The translations under genes and the position numbers were made by a program. A stretch of 64,000 nucleotides of DNA from Methylogaea oryzae (GTDB taxonomy: Bacteria; Pseudomonadota; Gammaproteobacteria; Methylococcales; Methylococcaceae): positions 2,412,001 to 2,476,000 of the forward strand of contig NZ_AP019782.1 in assembly GCF_019669985.1 (NCBI RefSeq). Reading direction: 5' to 3'. Every line of letters begins with the position of its first letter. The stretch's first letter is position 1. Of the stretch, positions 49,179 to 58,049 are shown in pieces. The notes below the pieces were generated by a model. That model made no database searches, had not been told where the DNA came from, and saw only the letters and a list, made by a program, of their open reading frames with translations.

Positions 49179-51515
49179 TCACGCAACATAATGATTGATC
49201 AAGCCGGGCACATCGAGAATCAAAGCAATCATGCCGTCACCGGTGATGGTCGCTCCGGCCAAACCGGGCACGCCTTGCAACTTGGCGCCCAACGCCTTGA
49301 TCACCACTTCCTCCTGGCCGATGAGGTGGTCGACGACAAACCCCACGTGCCGGCCTCCGGCGTTGACCACCACCACATGGCCCCGCCCGCCTTTTTCCTC
49401 GCGGCTGACGCTGTATTGCTGCACCAGCCATTCGCCCAAGTAAAACAGGGGCAACGCCCGTTCGCGCACAATCACCACCAGCTGTCCGTCCACGACGTTG
49501 GTTTTTGTTAAGTCCAAATCCAGGATTTCGACCACGCTGGCCAACGGCAAGGCGAATGCTTGCCTGGACAGCTTGACCATCAGGGTCGGCATGATCGCCA
49601 GCGTGAGCGGCAACTTGATGATGATGCGGCTGCCTACGCCCGGCGCCGACTCCACCTCCACCGTGCCGTTCATCTGGACGATGCGGGTTTTCACCACGTC
49701 CATGCCGACACCGCGGCCGGAAATATCGGAAATTTCCGTTTTGGTGGAAAAGCCGGGCATGAAGATCAAATTGAAGCATTCGCGGTTGTCCATGCGCGCG
49801 GCGGCCTCCTCGTCCATCAGGCCTTTTTCCACCGCTTTGCGCCGCAACACGTCGGCGCTCATGCCCTTGCCGTCATCCTCGATGGTGAGCTGAATATGAT
49901 TGCCTTCCTGGGACGCGGTCAGAATCACCGTGCCTTCGCGCCGCTTGCCGGCCTCTTCCCGCTCCTCCGGCATCTCGATGCCGTGATCTACGGCGTTGCG
50001 CACCAAATGCACCAAAGGATCGGCCAGCGCCTCCACCAAGTTTTTGTCCAGGTCGGTTTCCTCGCCGCGCAGCTCCAGATTGACTTCCTTTTTCAAGCTG
50101 CGCGCCAAATCCCGCACCACGCGGGGGAAGCGGCCGAACACTTTCTTGATCGGCTGCATGCGGGTTTTCATCACCGACAACTGGAGGTCGGCCGTGACCA
50201 CGTCCAGGTTTTCCACCGCCTTGGACGTCTGCTCGTCGTTCAGGGTCGCCTGTAGGGTCTGCAGGCGGTTACGCACCAGCACCAGCTCCCCGACCAAATT
50301 CATGATTTCGTCCAAACGCTGGGTGTCCACGCGCACGGTGGTCTCGGCCACGGCGTGTTGCTTGGAGCCACCCCGGGCGCCGTCGTCGTCCGGCTCCGCG
50401 GCCTTGGGCGATGCCGCGGGCACGGGCTTCGGCGCTGGCTTGGGCGCAGCCGGGGGCGGCGGCGCCGGACTGGCAGCCGGTTTCGCCGCCGGCGGCTCGA
50501 CGGCGGCGCCATTCGACGGGGGCAGGCCGCTGAATTTGCCCCTGCCGTGCAACTCATCCAGCAGCGCTTCGAATTCGTCCTCGTTGATCTCGTCGCCGCC
50601 GGTTTTCTTCGTGTCAGCGTCGGCGGACTGAGGAGGCGGAGGGGGCGGCGAAGCGACGGCCGGCGCCACGCTCGCTGGATCGAACTTACCCTTGCCGTGC
50701 AGGTCGTCAAGCAGCCGTTCGAACTCGTCTTCGCTGATTTCATCGCTAGCGGAGGCGGAAGAAACCGGGGCGGCGGAGGCTGTCTCGGTCGCTTTCGCGT
50801 CGCGGGGAACTTGGGCGATGGGCTCGGCGTTTCCGCCGAGCGCCGGGGGCTTGCCATGGAGTTGGTCCAGCAGCGCCTCGAACTCCTCTTCGGTAATCTC
50901 GCCGCTGGCCGGCTGCGCCGTTCCTGCGCTTGTGGCGGCTGGAGCGGCGCCATGCAGGCTGTCCAACAAGGCCTCGAATTCGTCGTCGGTGATAAGGTCG
51001 CTGCCTCCGCCCGCTGCAGGCGGCGGTGCGCTGGGCGGCTCGGGCTCCAGCATCGCCGCGACCTCCAGTTCCAGCGGGCCGGCTTCCGCCACGGCCTCCG
51101 CCTCGACCACGGCTTCGTCTTCGCTTTCCGGAGCGGCGAAAGCGTGCAAGCGATGCAACAGCTCTTGATCGGCGGGAACGGGATCCTCGCCGGAACGGAT
51201 ATCGTTGAACATGACGTTGACCACGTCCAACACCTGCAACACGACATCCATTAGGGCCGGCGTGACGCGCCGGTCGCCTTGGCGCAGCACATTGAACACG
51301 TCTTCCGCGCTATGGCAGACCTCGACTAACGGCGTGACGGCAAGAAAACCGGCCCCCCCCTTAACCGTGTGAAAACCGCGAAAAATCGCATTGAGCAAAT
51401 CGTAATCACCGGGCGACTGTTCCAGCTCGACCAACTGTTCGCCCAGTTTCTCAAGTATCTCTCCTGCCTCCACAAGAAAATCTTGGAGAATTTCGTCGTC
51501 AAGGTCGATGGCCAT
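49179..51515 (-). CDS. cheA: Chemotaxis histidine kinase CheA
   Basis: 778 residues. The P1 Hpt domain has phospho-His49 in IFRGFHTVKGGAGFL. A long low-complexity Pro/Ala linker (~130-400) holds four copies of an acidic motif. The P3 dimerisation segment (LDEIMNLVGELVLVRNRLQTL) and the P4 kinase domain (DPLVHLVRNAVDHGIE, IEDDGKGMS, GRGVGMDVVK) precede the C-terminal P5 CheW-like domain ending GLINHYVA. No recognisable separate P2 is evident. It sits between cheZ and cheB. The repeats suggest multiple docking sites. Confidence 0.97.
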   Translation of the reverse strand: MAIDLDDEILQDFLVEAGEILEKLGEQLVELEQSPGDYDLLNAIFRGFHTVKGGAGFLAVTPLVEVCHSAEDVFNVLRQGDRRVTPALMDVVLQVLDVVNVMFNDIRSGEDPVPADQELLHRLHAFAAPESEDEAVVEAEAVAEAGPLELEVAAMLEPEPPSAPPPAAGGGSDLITDDEFEALLDSLHGAAPAATSAGTAQPASGEITEEEFEALLDQLHGKPPALGGNAEPIAQVPRDAKATETASAAPVSSASASDEISEDEFERLLDDLHGKGKFDPASVAPAVASPPPPPPQSADADTKKTGGDEINEDEFEALLDELHGRGKFSGLPPSNGAAVEPPAAKPAASPAPPPPAAPKPAPKPVPAASPKAAEPDDDGARGGSKQHAVAETTVRVDTQRLDEIMNLVGELVLVRNRLQTLQATLNDEQTSKAVENLDVVTADLQLSVMKTRMQPIKKVFGRFPRVVRDLARSLKKEVNLELRGEETDLDKNLVEALADPLVHLVRNAVDHGIEMPEEREEAGKRREGTVILTASQEGNHIQLTIEDDGKGMSADVLRRKAVEKGLMDEEAAARMDNRECFNLIFMPGFSTKTEISDISGRGVGMDVVKTRIVQMNGTVEVESAPGVGSRIIIKLPLTLAIMPTLMVKLSRQAFALPLASVVEILDLDLTKTNVVDGQLVVIVRERALPLFYLGEWLVQQYSVSREEKGGRGHVVVVNAGGRHVGFVVDHLIGQEEVVIKALGAKLQGVPGLAGATITGDGMIALILDVPGLINHYVA
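50544..50993 (-). repeat. Four-copy in-frame motif inside CheA linker
   Basis: Residues 175-189, 207-221, 260-274 and 310-324 of CheA each read [I]-[T/S/N]-[E/D]-[D/E]-E-F-E-[A/R]-L-L-D-x-L-H-G. The copies are separated by Pro/Ala/Ser-rich spacers of 17, 38 and 35 residues. Every copy keeps EFE-x-LLD-x-LHG exactly, so selection acts on the motif. In Vibrio a comparable linker region (LID) of CheA binds ParP; the link is an inference here. Confidence 0.85.
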
Positions 51516-51540
51516 AGCCCTGCTCTTTGCTTATGTTTTT

Positions 51541-52302
51541 TTAGAAACCCAGACTCGACAACAGGTCGTCTACGTCGTCCTGCGAAGCCATCGTATTGCC
51601 CTTACGGTCATCAACGCCGGGCACCACCGGTCCCGTGCCTTGCAAATGCTCTTCCTCTTCCTCTGCCGGCTCGGACAATTTCGCCTCCGGCACATAACGC
51701 TTGCCGGAAATCCGCACCAGTTCGACCATGTTTTCCTCGACTTCCCGAACCAGCTCGATCACGCGCTTGATAACTTGCCCGGTAAGGTCTTGGAACCCTT
51801 GCGCCATCAGCACTTCGTTGAGTTTTCCCTGAATCAGCGCCAGTCCCTCGCGCGAATGGGAGAAGTGCTCGCTGATTTCCTTGGTAAACTCCTTGAACTC
51901 CTCGAACGGCATGTCCCGCTGCAAAAACCTATCCCAGCGCACCGCCAAATCGCCCACCTGCGCGGCGATGGCCTCCGATACGGGCAAGACCTCCTCGACT
52001 GCGTTCAGCGTGGTGTCCGCCGCCTGTTCCGTCATGGTAATCACGTAGTTCAAGCGTTCCTTGGCGTCGGGAATATCCTTCTCGGCCAATTTGACCACAC
52101 GATCATCCAGGGAAAAGCTCATCATGGCGTCGTGAAATTGGCGCGTCAGCTTACCCAGCTCCAGAAACAACGCGCTGTCCCGCTCCGACGCCAGCGCGTC
52201 GATCAGCCTTTCCACTTCGGCGTGATCGTTCGCTTGCAGCGCAACGGTGAGAGCCTGGGCCTGCTCGATTCGAATGCTGTTGGCTTCTTGTTTGTCAGTC
52301 AT
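51541..52302 (-). CDS. cheZ: CheY-P phosphatase CheZ
   Basis: A 253-residue mostly helical protein. The four-helix bundle contains LTRQFHDAMMSFSLD and the catalytic segment MAQGFQDLTGQVIKRVIELV, whose Gln in QDLTGQ attacks CheY-phosphate. The C-terminus is the CheY-binding tail ending DVDDLLSSLGF, typical of gammaproteobacterial CheZ. It is between cheY and cheA. Confidence 0.96.
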   Translation of the reverse strand: MTDKQEANSIRIEQAQALTVALQANDHAEVERLIDALASERDSALFLELGKLTRQFHDAMMSFSLDDRVVKLAEKDIPDAKERLNYVITMTEQAADTTLNAVEEVLPVSEAIAAQVGDLAVRWDRFLQRDMPFEEFKEFTKEISEHFSHSREGLALIQGKLNEVLMAQGFQDLTGQVIKRVIELVREVEENMVELVRISGKRYVPEAKLSEPAEEEEEHLQGTGPVVPGVDDRKGNTMASQDDVDDLLSSLGF

Positions 52303-52321
52303 TATCTGCCCCTGCAGGGAA

Positions 52322-52714
52322 TCAACCGCCGGCCTCGATGCGCTCGAATATCTTGTCGAGCTTCTCTTTCAGCGTCGCCGCGGTGAACGGTTTGATGATG
52401 TAGCCGTTCACCCCTGCTTGCGCGGCTTCCACGATTTGCTCCCGCTTGGCTTCAGCGGTCACCATCAGCACCGGCAGATTTGCCAATTTGGGATCGGCCC
52501 GCACCGCTTTCAACAAATCGATCCCGTTCATGCCGGGCATGTTCCAGTCGGTTACCAGGAAATCGATGCCGCCCCCATGCAACTTGGGCAGCGCCGTTTG
52601 TCCGTCGTCCGCTTCCACCACGTTGTTGAAACCGAGTTCCCGCAGCAGATTTTTGATGATGCGCCGCATCGTGGAAAAATCGTCCACGATCAGGATATTC
52701 ATGTTCTTGTCCAA
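52322..52714 (-). CDS. cheY: Chemotaxis response regulator CheY
   Basis: A single receiver domain of about 130 residues. [19 protein letters not shown] carries the acidic pair, [17 protein letters not shown] the phospho-Asp, and [10 protein letters not shown] with YIIKPFTA the Thr and Lys switch residues. TTG 52714 has GAGGTGG upstream; the ATG at 52702 gives the common MNILIVDD start. It binds FliM when phosphorylated to switch rotation. It is first of cheYZAB. Confidence 0.97.
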   Translation of the reverse strand: MDKNMNILIVDDFSTMRRIIKNLLRELGFNNVVEADDGQTALPKLHGGGIDFLVTDWNMPGMNGIDLLKAVRADPKLANLPVLMVTAEAKREQIVEAAQAGVNGYIIKPFTAATLKEKLDKIFERIEAGG

Positions 52715-52767
52715 CGTTCACCACCTCAAACTGAAGTTGTTTAACCAAAAATATCGCGCCACCCGCG

Positions 52768-53532
52768 TTAGGCCGCGCCGCTTCGCTCGCCCTTCCCCGC
52801 CGCCCCGACTGCCCTCCAGTCTTGCATGCGCGTACGCAATCGCAGCATGGCTTGACTATGAATCTGGCATACCCGAGATTCGCTCACGCCCAAGACCTCG
52901 CCGATCTCCTTGAGATTGAGTTCCTCGTCGTAATACAGCGCCACCACCAATTTCTCCCTGTCCGGCAGGGCATCGATGGATGCCGCCAAAGCGGCCTGGA
53001 ACTTCTCCTGCTCCAAAACCTGCTCCGGACCACCGTCCACGCCGGCGGAGTCGTCCCATTGCTGGTTGCCCGCCTCCATCATTTCCTCGATGCTGAAAAT
53101 GCGGCAGGCAACGCCATCCTGCAAAATTTGGTGATACTCCGCCAAGCTGATTCCCATCCGCTCGGCCACTTCGCTGTCGCGCGCCTCCCGTCCCGCCGCC
53201 GCCTCCACCGCCTGAATCGCCTCCGCCACTTGGCGGTATTTGCGATGCACGGAACGGGGAGCCCAGTCGGCGCGCCGCACCTCGTCCAGCATGGCGCCGC
53301 GGATGCGAATTCCAGCGTAGGTCTCGAAGCTGGCGCCCTGGCTATGATCGTATAGGCGCCCCGCTTCCAACAGGCCCAACATGCCCGCCTGGATCAAATC
53401 ATCCACCTGGACGTTGGGCGGCAGCCGCTGAATCAGGTGGTAAGCAATACGCTTTACCAACGGAGCGTGCTGCTGAACCAGCGCATCCATATCAAGCGAC
53501 TGCATCGCCGCATAGCGGTCAATCCCGCTCAT
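52768..53532 (-). CDS. fliA: RNA polymerase sigma factor FliA (sigma28)
   Basis: 254 residues from ATG 53532, which overlaps the flhG stop (ATGA). Region 2 (LVKRIAYHLIQRLPPNVQVDDLIQAGMLGLLEA and FETYAGIRIRGAMLDEVRRADW), region 3, and region 4 (PDREKLVVALYYDEELNLKEIGEVLGVSESRVCQIHSQAM) are all present at standard length. It transcribes late flagellar genes; a match to its consensus precedes flgK in this window. No anti-sigma flgM is adjacent. Confidence 0.98.
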   Translation of the reverse strand: MSGIDRYAAMQSLDMDALVQQHAPLVKRIAYHLIQRLPPNVQVDDLIQAGMLGLLEAGRLYDHSQGASFETYAGIRIRGAMLDEVRRADWAPRSVHRKYRQVAEAIQAVEAAAGREARDSEVAERMGISLAEYHQILQDGVACRIFSIEEMMEAGNQQWDDSAGVDGGPEQVLEQEKFQAALAASIDALPDREKLVVALYYDEELNLKEIGEVLGVSESRVCQIHSQAMLRLRTRMQDWRAVGAAGKGERSGAA

Positions 53533-54410
53533 AACACCGGGTTTGCATGACCCAAGCCGGACTGAATCAGACGCTCGACGAAAAACGCCAACTGCCCGCC
53601 GTTTTCCATCCCCATAGGCATGTTGTCCACCCGCTGCGCCAACTGATGGAACGCGTGCGACGCGGCGCTTTGCGGAAACGCCTGCAACACCGCGGACTGC
53701 CGCTGCACCGCCCGGCGCAAACAATTGTCGTAGGGTATGAAACCGAGAAACGCCAACGCCACGTCCAAATAGCGGTCCGCACCTCTGCATAATTTATCAA
53801 ATAAGGCTTGGGCCTGTTGGGCATTCTGTACCATGTTGGCCACAATCTGGAACCGGTAAATACCGTAATCCCGGCTTAACAGCTTGATGAAGGCGTAGGC
53901 GTCGGTCAACGACGTGGGTTCGTCGCACAATACGACGATGATGTCCTGACACGCGCGGACAAAGTTGACCACGCTGTTCGAAGTGCCCGCCGCCGTGTCG
54001 ACGATGAGGTAATCGAAATCCTGGTTGAATTCGCTGAAGGCACGAATAATGCCCCCTTGCTCGGTAACGGAAAGATCCGACATGCGTTGAATGCCGGACG
54101 ACGCCGGAATCACCTTGAGACCGCCCGGCGCCTCCACCAAGACCTCTTCGAGGGTACGCTCGCCGCTCAACACGTGAGAGAGGTTGTAGCGCGGCTGCAG
54201 CCCCAGCAGTACGTCCACATTGGCCAAGCTCATGTCCGCATCGAACAACAAGGTTTGCCGTCCCAGGGCGCAAAGCGCCATCGCCAAATTGACGGAAATA
54301 TTGCTTTTGCCTACCCCGCCTTTACCGCTGGTTACCGCCAGGGCCCGCACCGGCTTCAATTGGGCCATTCTACGCAGACCCGCCGCCTGGTCTTGTCTAG
54401 GAAGCGCCAT
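53529..54410 (-). CDS. flhG: Flagellar number regulator FlhG (FleN), MinD-like ATPase
   Basis: 293 residues. The N-terminal helix has DQAAGLRRM (residues 7-15), the DQAxxLR activator motif that stimulates FlhF GTPase. Then come the deviant Walker A SGKGGVGKSNISVNLA, the LLFDADMSLANVDVLLG and FDYLIVDTAAGTSN segments, and a C-terminal membrane-type helix. FlhG limits flagella to the right number, usually one at the pole. It overlaps flhF by 14 bases and fliA by 4. Confidence 0.96.
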   Translation of the reverse strand: MALPRQDQAAGLRRMAQLKPVRALAVTSGKGGVGKSNISVNLAMALCALGRQTLLFDADMSLANVDVLLGLQPRYNLSHVLSGERTLEEVLVEAPGGLKVIPASSGIQRMSDLSVTEQGGIIRAFSEFNQDFDYLIVDTAAGTSNSVVNFVRACQDIIVVLCDEPTSLTDAYAFIKLLSRDYGIYRFQIVANMVQNAQQAQALFDKLCRGADRYLDVALAFLGFIPYDNCLRRAVQRQSAVLQAFPQSAASHAFHQLAQRVDNMPMGMENGGQLAFFVERLIQSGLGHANPVL

Positions 54411-55893
54411 TGGCTATCCAATCTTCGAAACCATAACCACCCGTCCCGTCGCCATCTTCGTGGACCGAGTCGAAACATCCCTGAACCAAATCGTCCGCCC
54501 GGGCCACATGCAGGTCTTCCGGCACTTGCTGACCATTGGCCACGAAAGACAACGGCAAACGATGCTGCATCAATACCGACAGGGCCGCCGCGGGCTGGGC
54601 CGCCTCGTCCATTTTGGTCAGTATGCAGGCCTTGGGCTGGCAGCTGCCGAAAGAACGGATGACCGCTTCCAAGCCGCGCAATTGGTTGGCGGCCGACATC
54701 ACCAAATAGGGCTTAATGGGGATGACGCAATCCTTGATCATGGACAACTGCTCGGCCAAGCGGGCGTCGTGCTGCCCCATGCCGGCGGTATCGATCAGGG
54801 TGAGCTTTTTGTCGAGGAAGCCCTGCAGGGAGCGCCTCAGCTCCTCGGCGTTGCTGGCGATGGCGACCGGCACGTCAAGCAACCGGCCGTAGGTGAACAA
54901 ATGATCGTGGGCGGCGATTCGGTAATTATCCACCGTCACCAGGGCGACCTGCCTAGGCCCATGCTTCAGCCTGAATTTGGCCGCCAGCTTGGCGATCGTG
55001 GTCGTTTTTCCCACACCGGTCGGCCCGACCAGGGCGACGATGCCGCCGTACTCCAACAATTGATCGTCCGCCACCGGCAATTGCCGCACCAACAAGTCTT
55101 TGGCCTGACGCCAAGCCTCTTCGCTGTCGGTGAGGGTGGATAGCCGATTGGCGATGTTCAGCGCCACCGCCTTCGCAAAACCGCGGTCGCACAAACCGCG
55201 CAACAAATCCAAACGGGTGGTGTTGCTGTCGCGGGAAGCGGCTTGCCAACCGGCCTCCATCAAGCGCATGTCCACCACCTTGCCCAAGCGGCGCAACTCC
55301 TGTTGCAGCACGGCCAACACTTCGGCGTTGGCGCCGGCCGCTGGCGCCGGTTGCGGCTCGTGGGAAAAACGACTGGCGGCGGACGCGTCCTCACCGGCCG
55401 AACGGAAATGGGCGTTCGGCGCTGGCCTGGACGCCTTAACGGTGGCCGGAACCGTCTCCGTATTGTGGCCGCCCCCCACAGAAGGGGTGGCTCGCGCAGG
55501 CGCAGGCGTCGCGCCCCGCAGCCGCGCCAACAAACCAACGGTGCTGGTGGAAGGCTCCAAACGCGAACGCGGCCTGGGGGCCTCGGGCCGCTGCTCGCCC
55601 CGCGGAGTCGGCCGGGTGGCGCGCAACGGCGGCTCGTCCGCCACCGCGGAGGACAAAACCGGCGCCGAGACTTGGGGAGCCGGAGCGGACATGGCCACCT
55701 CCACGGACTCCGCCGCCTCCGCGTCCTCCAACTTATCCCGCAGAGCCTGCTCGTCGAAATCCAACGCCGCGACGATTTCGACGCCACCCTCCACGCGGCG
55801 GTTCGACAGGATAACCGCGTCCGGCCCCTGCTCGTCCCGCACCATCCGCATGGCCTGACGGATATCCGGCGCAAAATATCTTTTGATCTTCAT
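54397..55893 (-). CDS. flhF: Flagellar biosynthesis SRP-like GTPase FlhF
   Basis: 498 residues. A basic N-terminal B domain (MKIKRYFAPDIRQAMRMVRDEQGPDAVILSNRRVEGG) and a long Pro/Ala linker precede N and G domains with GPTGVGKTTTIAKLAAKF, VTVDNYRIAAHDHL, DTAGMGQHDARL and TKMDEAAQPAAAL. It marks the cell pole for flagellum assembly, with FlhG as its activator. It lies 16 bases after flhA and is followed by flhG with overlap. Confidence 0.97.
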   Translation of the reverse strand: MKIKRYFAPDIRQAMRMVRDEQGPDAVILSNRRVEGGVEIVAALDFDEQALRDKLEDAEAAESVEVAMSAPAPQVSAPVLSSAVADEPPLRATRPTPRGEQRPEAPRPRSRLEPSTSTVGLLARLRGATPAPARATPSVGGGHNTETVPATVKASRPAPNAHFRSAGEDASAASRFSHEPQPAPAAGANAEVLAVLQQELRRLGKVVDMRLMEAGWQAASRDSNTTRLDLLRGLCDRGFAKAVALNIANRLSTLTDSEEAWRQAKDLLVRQLPVADDQLLEYGGIVALVGPTGVGKTTTIAKLAAKFRLKHGPRQVALVTVDNYRIAAHDHLFTYGRLLDVPVAIASNAEELRRSLQGFLDKKLTLIDTAGMGQHDARLAEQLSMIKDCVIPIKPYLVMSAANQLRGLEAVIRSFGSCQPKACILTKMDEAAQPAAALSVLMQHRLPLSFVANGQQVPEDLHVARADDLVQGCFDSVHEDGDGTGGYGFEDWIANGAS

Positions 55894-55909
55894 CCCCTAT
55901 ACCCCGCAC

Positions 55910-58000
55910 TCAACCGCGTTTGCCTATGGCCGCGACCACTTTGATTTGCCTGTCTTCCGGAATTTCGTTGTATGCCAACACGTGCAATCCGGGAATGCTT
56001 TGCCGGACGAAACGCGCCAGCCATTGCCGTATCGGCGCGGACACCAGCAGCAAGGGCGGACGGCCTTCCATTTCCAGCCGCTGCGCATGCTGTTCCAACG
56101 CCTTTTGCATCTGCTCGGCCAAACCGGGCTCGATGCCGACGCCATCCCCCCCGGTGCCCTGGACAATCTTAAGCAATAACTGTTCCAGCTCTGAATCGAA
56201 TGTAATGGCGGCGATGTCTTTTTGGCTGCCGCACAGGTTTTGCACGATCAAGCGCCCCAGCGAGGCCCGCACGGCGGCCGTCAACGCGACGGGATCCTGA
56301 CTGCGGGAGCCGTAATCCGCCAAGGTTTCGGCGATGCTGCGGATGTCCCGGATAGGAATCCCCTCTTGCAGCACGTTTTGCAGCACCTTGACCAGCACGC
56401 TGAGAGGCAACGTCTTGGGCACCAGGCTCTCCACCAGTTTCGGCGCCGTTTTGGCCAAACCATCCAACAGCTGTTGAACCTCGTCGTGCCCCAAGAGCTG
56501 ATGGCCCTGAGTTTGCAAAATATGGCTAAGGTGAGTGGCGATCACGGTACCGGGATCAACCACCGTATACCCCAGGCTTTGCGCTTGGTCACGCTGGTTG
56601 GCGTCCACCCACACGGCTTCCAGGCCGAAGGCCGGATCTGTGGTCACCGTGCCGCTCAAGGGACCGAACACGCGCCCCGGGTTGATCGCCATCACCCGCT
56701 CGGGAAACACCTCGGCCTCCCCCACCGTCACGCCAAGCAACGAAATGCGGTAAGCGTTGGGCTTCAAGTCGAGATTGTCGCGAATGTGCACGGAAGGGAT
56801 GAGGAAGCCCAAATCCTGGGAAAGCTTTTTGCGCACCCCTTTGATCCGCTGCATCAGCTGGCCGCCCTGGTTTTTGTCCACCAACGGAATCAGGCGGTAG
56901 CCGATTTCCAAACCGATCATGTCCACCGGCGCCACGTCGTCCCACCCAAGCTCCTTGACCTCTCCGGTCGGCGCCACGGGAACCGGCTTGGCCTGCGCTT
57001 GGGCGCGAATCTGCTTCTGACGTTGCACGATGGTGTACCCGCCCCAAGCCATCCCTCCCGCCAACAAGAGAAACGGTACGTTGGGCATGCCGGGAATAAT
57101 GCCCAGCAGCCCCACCACCCCGGCGGTGATGTACAAGGGCTTCGGATCCTCCAAAAATTGGGCGGCGAATTGCGAACCGATATCGCCGGTGGCGGTCGGC
57201 ACGCGCGTCACCAGCATGGCCGCGCCGATGGACAACAGCAGCGACGGAATCTGCGCCACCAAACCGTCGCCGATGGCGAGCAGGGTGTAGGTTTGCGCCG
57301 CCTCGGCGAAGCCCATGTGGTGCTGCAATACGCCGACGATGGCGCCGCCGATCATGTTGATGAAAAGGATCAGGATGCCGGCGACGGCGTCGCCGCGCAC
57401 GAACTTGCTGGCACCGTCCATGGAGCCGTAGAAATCCGCTTCCATGGACACTTCCTTACGGCGAGCGCGGGCCTCATCCTGGTTGATGAGGCCGGCGTTA
57501 AGGTCCGCGTCGATCGCCATCTGCTTGCCGGGCATGGCGTCCAAGGTAAAACGAGCGCTCACCTCGGCCACGCGGCCGGCACCCTTGGTCACCACGACAA
57601 AATTGATGATGGTCAGAATGGCGAACGCCACGATGCCGACCGCATAGTTGCCGCCCACCACGAAGTCGCCGAAGGCCTCGATCACCTTGCCGGCGGCGTC
57701 CCCACCCTCGTGGCCTTTGAGCAACACCACACGGGTGGACGCGACGTTCAATCCGAGCCGCAACAAGGTCGCCACCAGCAGCACGGACGGGAAAATAACG
57801 AAATCCAGCGGGCGCAGGGTGTAAATCGCCACCAGCAGGATGATCAGCGACAGCGCGATATTGAAAGTGAACAGCAAATCCAGCAGGAACGCCGGCAAAG
57901 GCAACGTCAGCATCATCAGCATCAGCATGATGAGCAGCGGCGCGCCCAGCCCCAGGCTCCCGACGCCTCTTAACTTTGCAATGATTGCGGTTGCTTGCAT
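55910..58000 (-). CDS. flhA: Flagellar export gate protein FlhA
   Basis: 696 residues. Eight membrane helices fill the N-terminal ~330 residues (VGSLGLGAPLLIMLMLMMLTLPLPAFLLDLLF; LDFVIFPSVLLVATLLRLGLNVASTRVVLL). The FHIPEP loop appears as VSARFTLDAMPGKQMAIDADLNAG. The cytoplasmic nonameric-ring domain starts near 350 (WDDVAPVDMIGLEIGYRLIPLVD). It is the main ion-driven export gate. It is 49 bases after flhB. Confidence 0.97.
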   Translation of the reverse strand: MQATAIIAKLRGVGSLGLGAPLLIMLMLMMLTLPLPAFLLDLLFTFNIALSLIILLVAIYTLRPLDFVIFPSVLLVATLLRLGLNVASTRVVLLKGHEGGDAAGKVIEAFGDFVVGGNYAVGIVAFAILTIINFVVVTKGAGRVAEVSARFTLDAMPGKQMAIDADLNAGLINQDEARARRKEVSMEADFYGSMDGASKFVRGDAVAGILILFINMIGGAIVGVLQHHMGFAEAAQTYTLLAIGDGLVAQIPSLLLSIGAAMLVTRVPTATGDIGSQFAAQFLEDPKPLYITAGVVGLLGIIPGMPNVPFLLLAGGMAWGGYTIVQRQKQIRAQAQAKPVPVAPTGEVKELGWDDVAPVDMIGLEIGYRLIPLVDKNQGGQLMQRIKGVRKKLSQDLGFLIPSVHIRDNLDLKPNAYRISLLGVTVGEAEVFPERVMAINPGRVFGPLSGTVTTDPAFGLEAVWVDANQRDQAQSLGYTVVDPGTVIATHLSHILQTQGHQLLGHDEVQQLLDGLAKTAPKLVESLVPKTLPLSVLVKVLQNVLQEGIPIRDIRSIAETLADYGSRSQDPVALTAAVRASLGRLIVQNLCGSQKDIAAITFDSELEQLLLKIVQGTGGDGVGIEPGLAEQMQKALEQHAQRLEMEGRPPLLLVSAPIRQWLARFVRQSIPGLHVLAYNEIPEDRQIKVVAAIGKRG

Positions 58001-58049
58001 GACTTAACGGGATAAACGTTCAATGGGTTGACGGACAGCCGGCGGCCCG

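Noticed and set aside
50544-50993. Regularly spaced repeats as a possible CRISPR array
   Set aside because: Repeats are in frame, degenerate at DNA level, and conserved as protein motif within cheA; spacers are coding Pro/Ala-rich linker.
56222-57973. A 583-codon plus-strand open frame
   Set aside because: Antisense shadow of flhA; His/Gln-rich and without recognisable domains.
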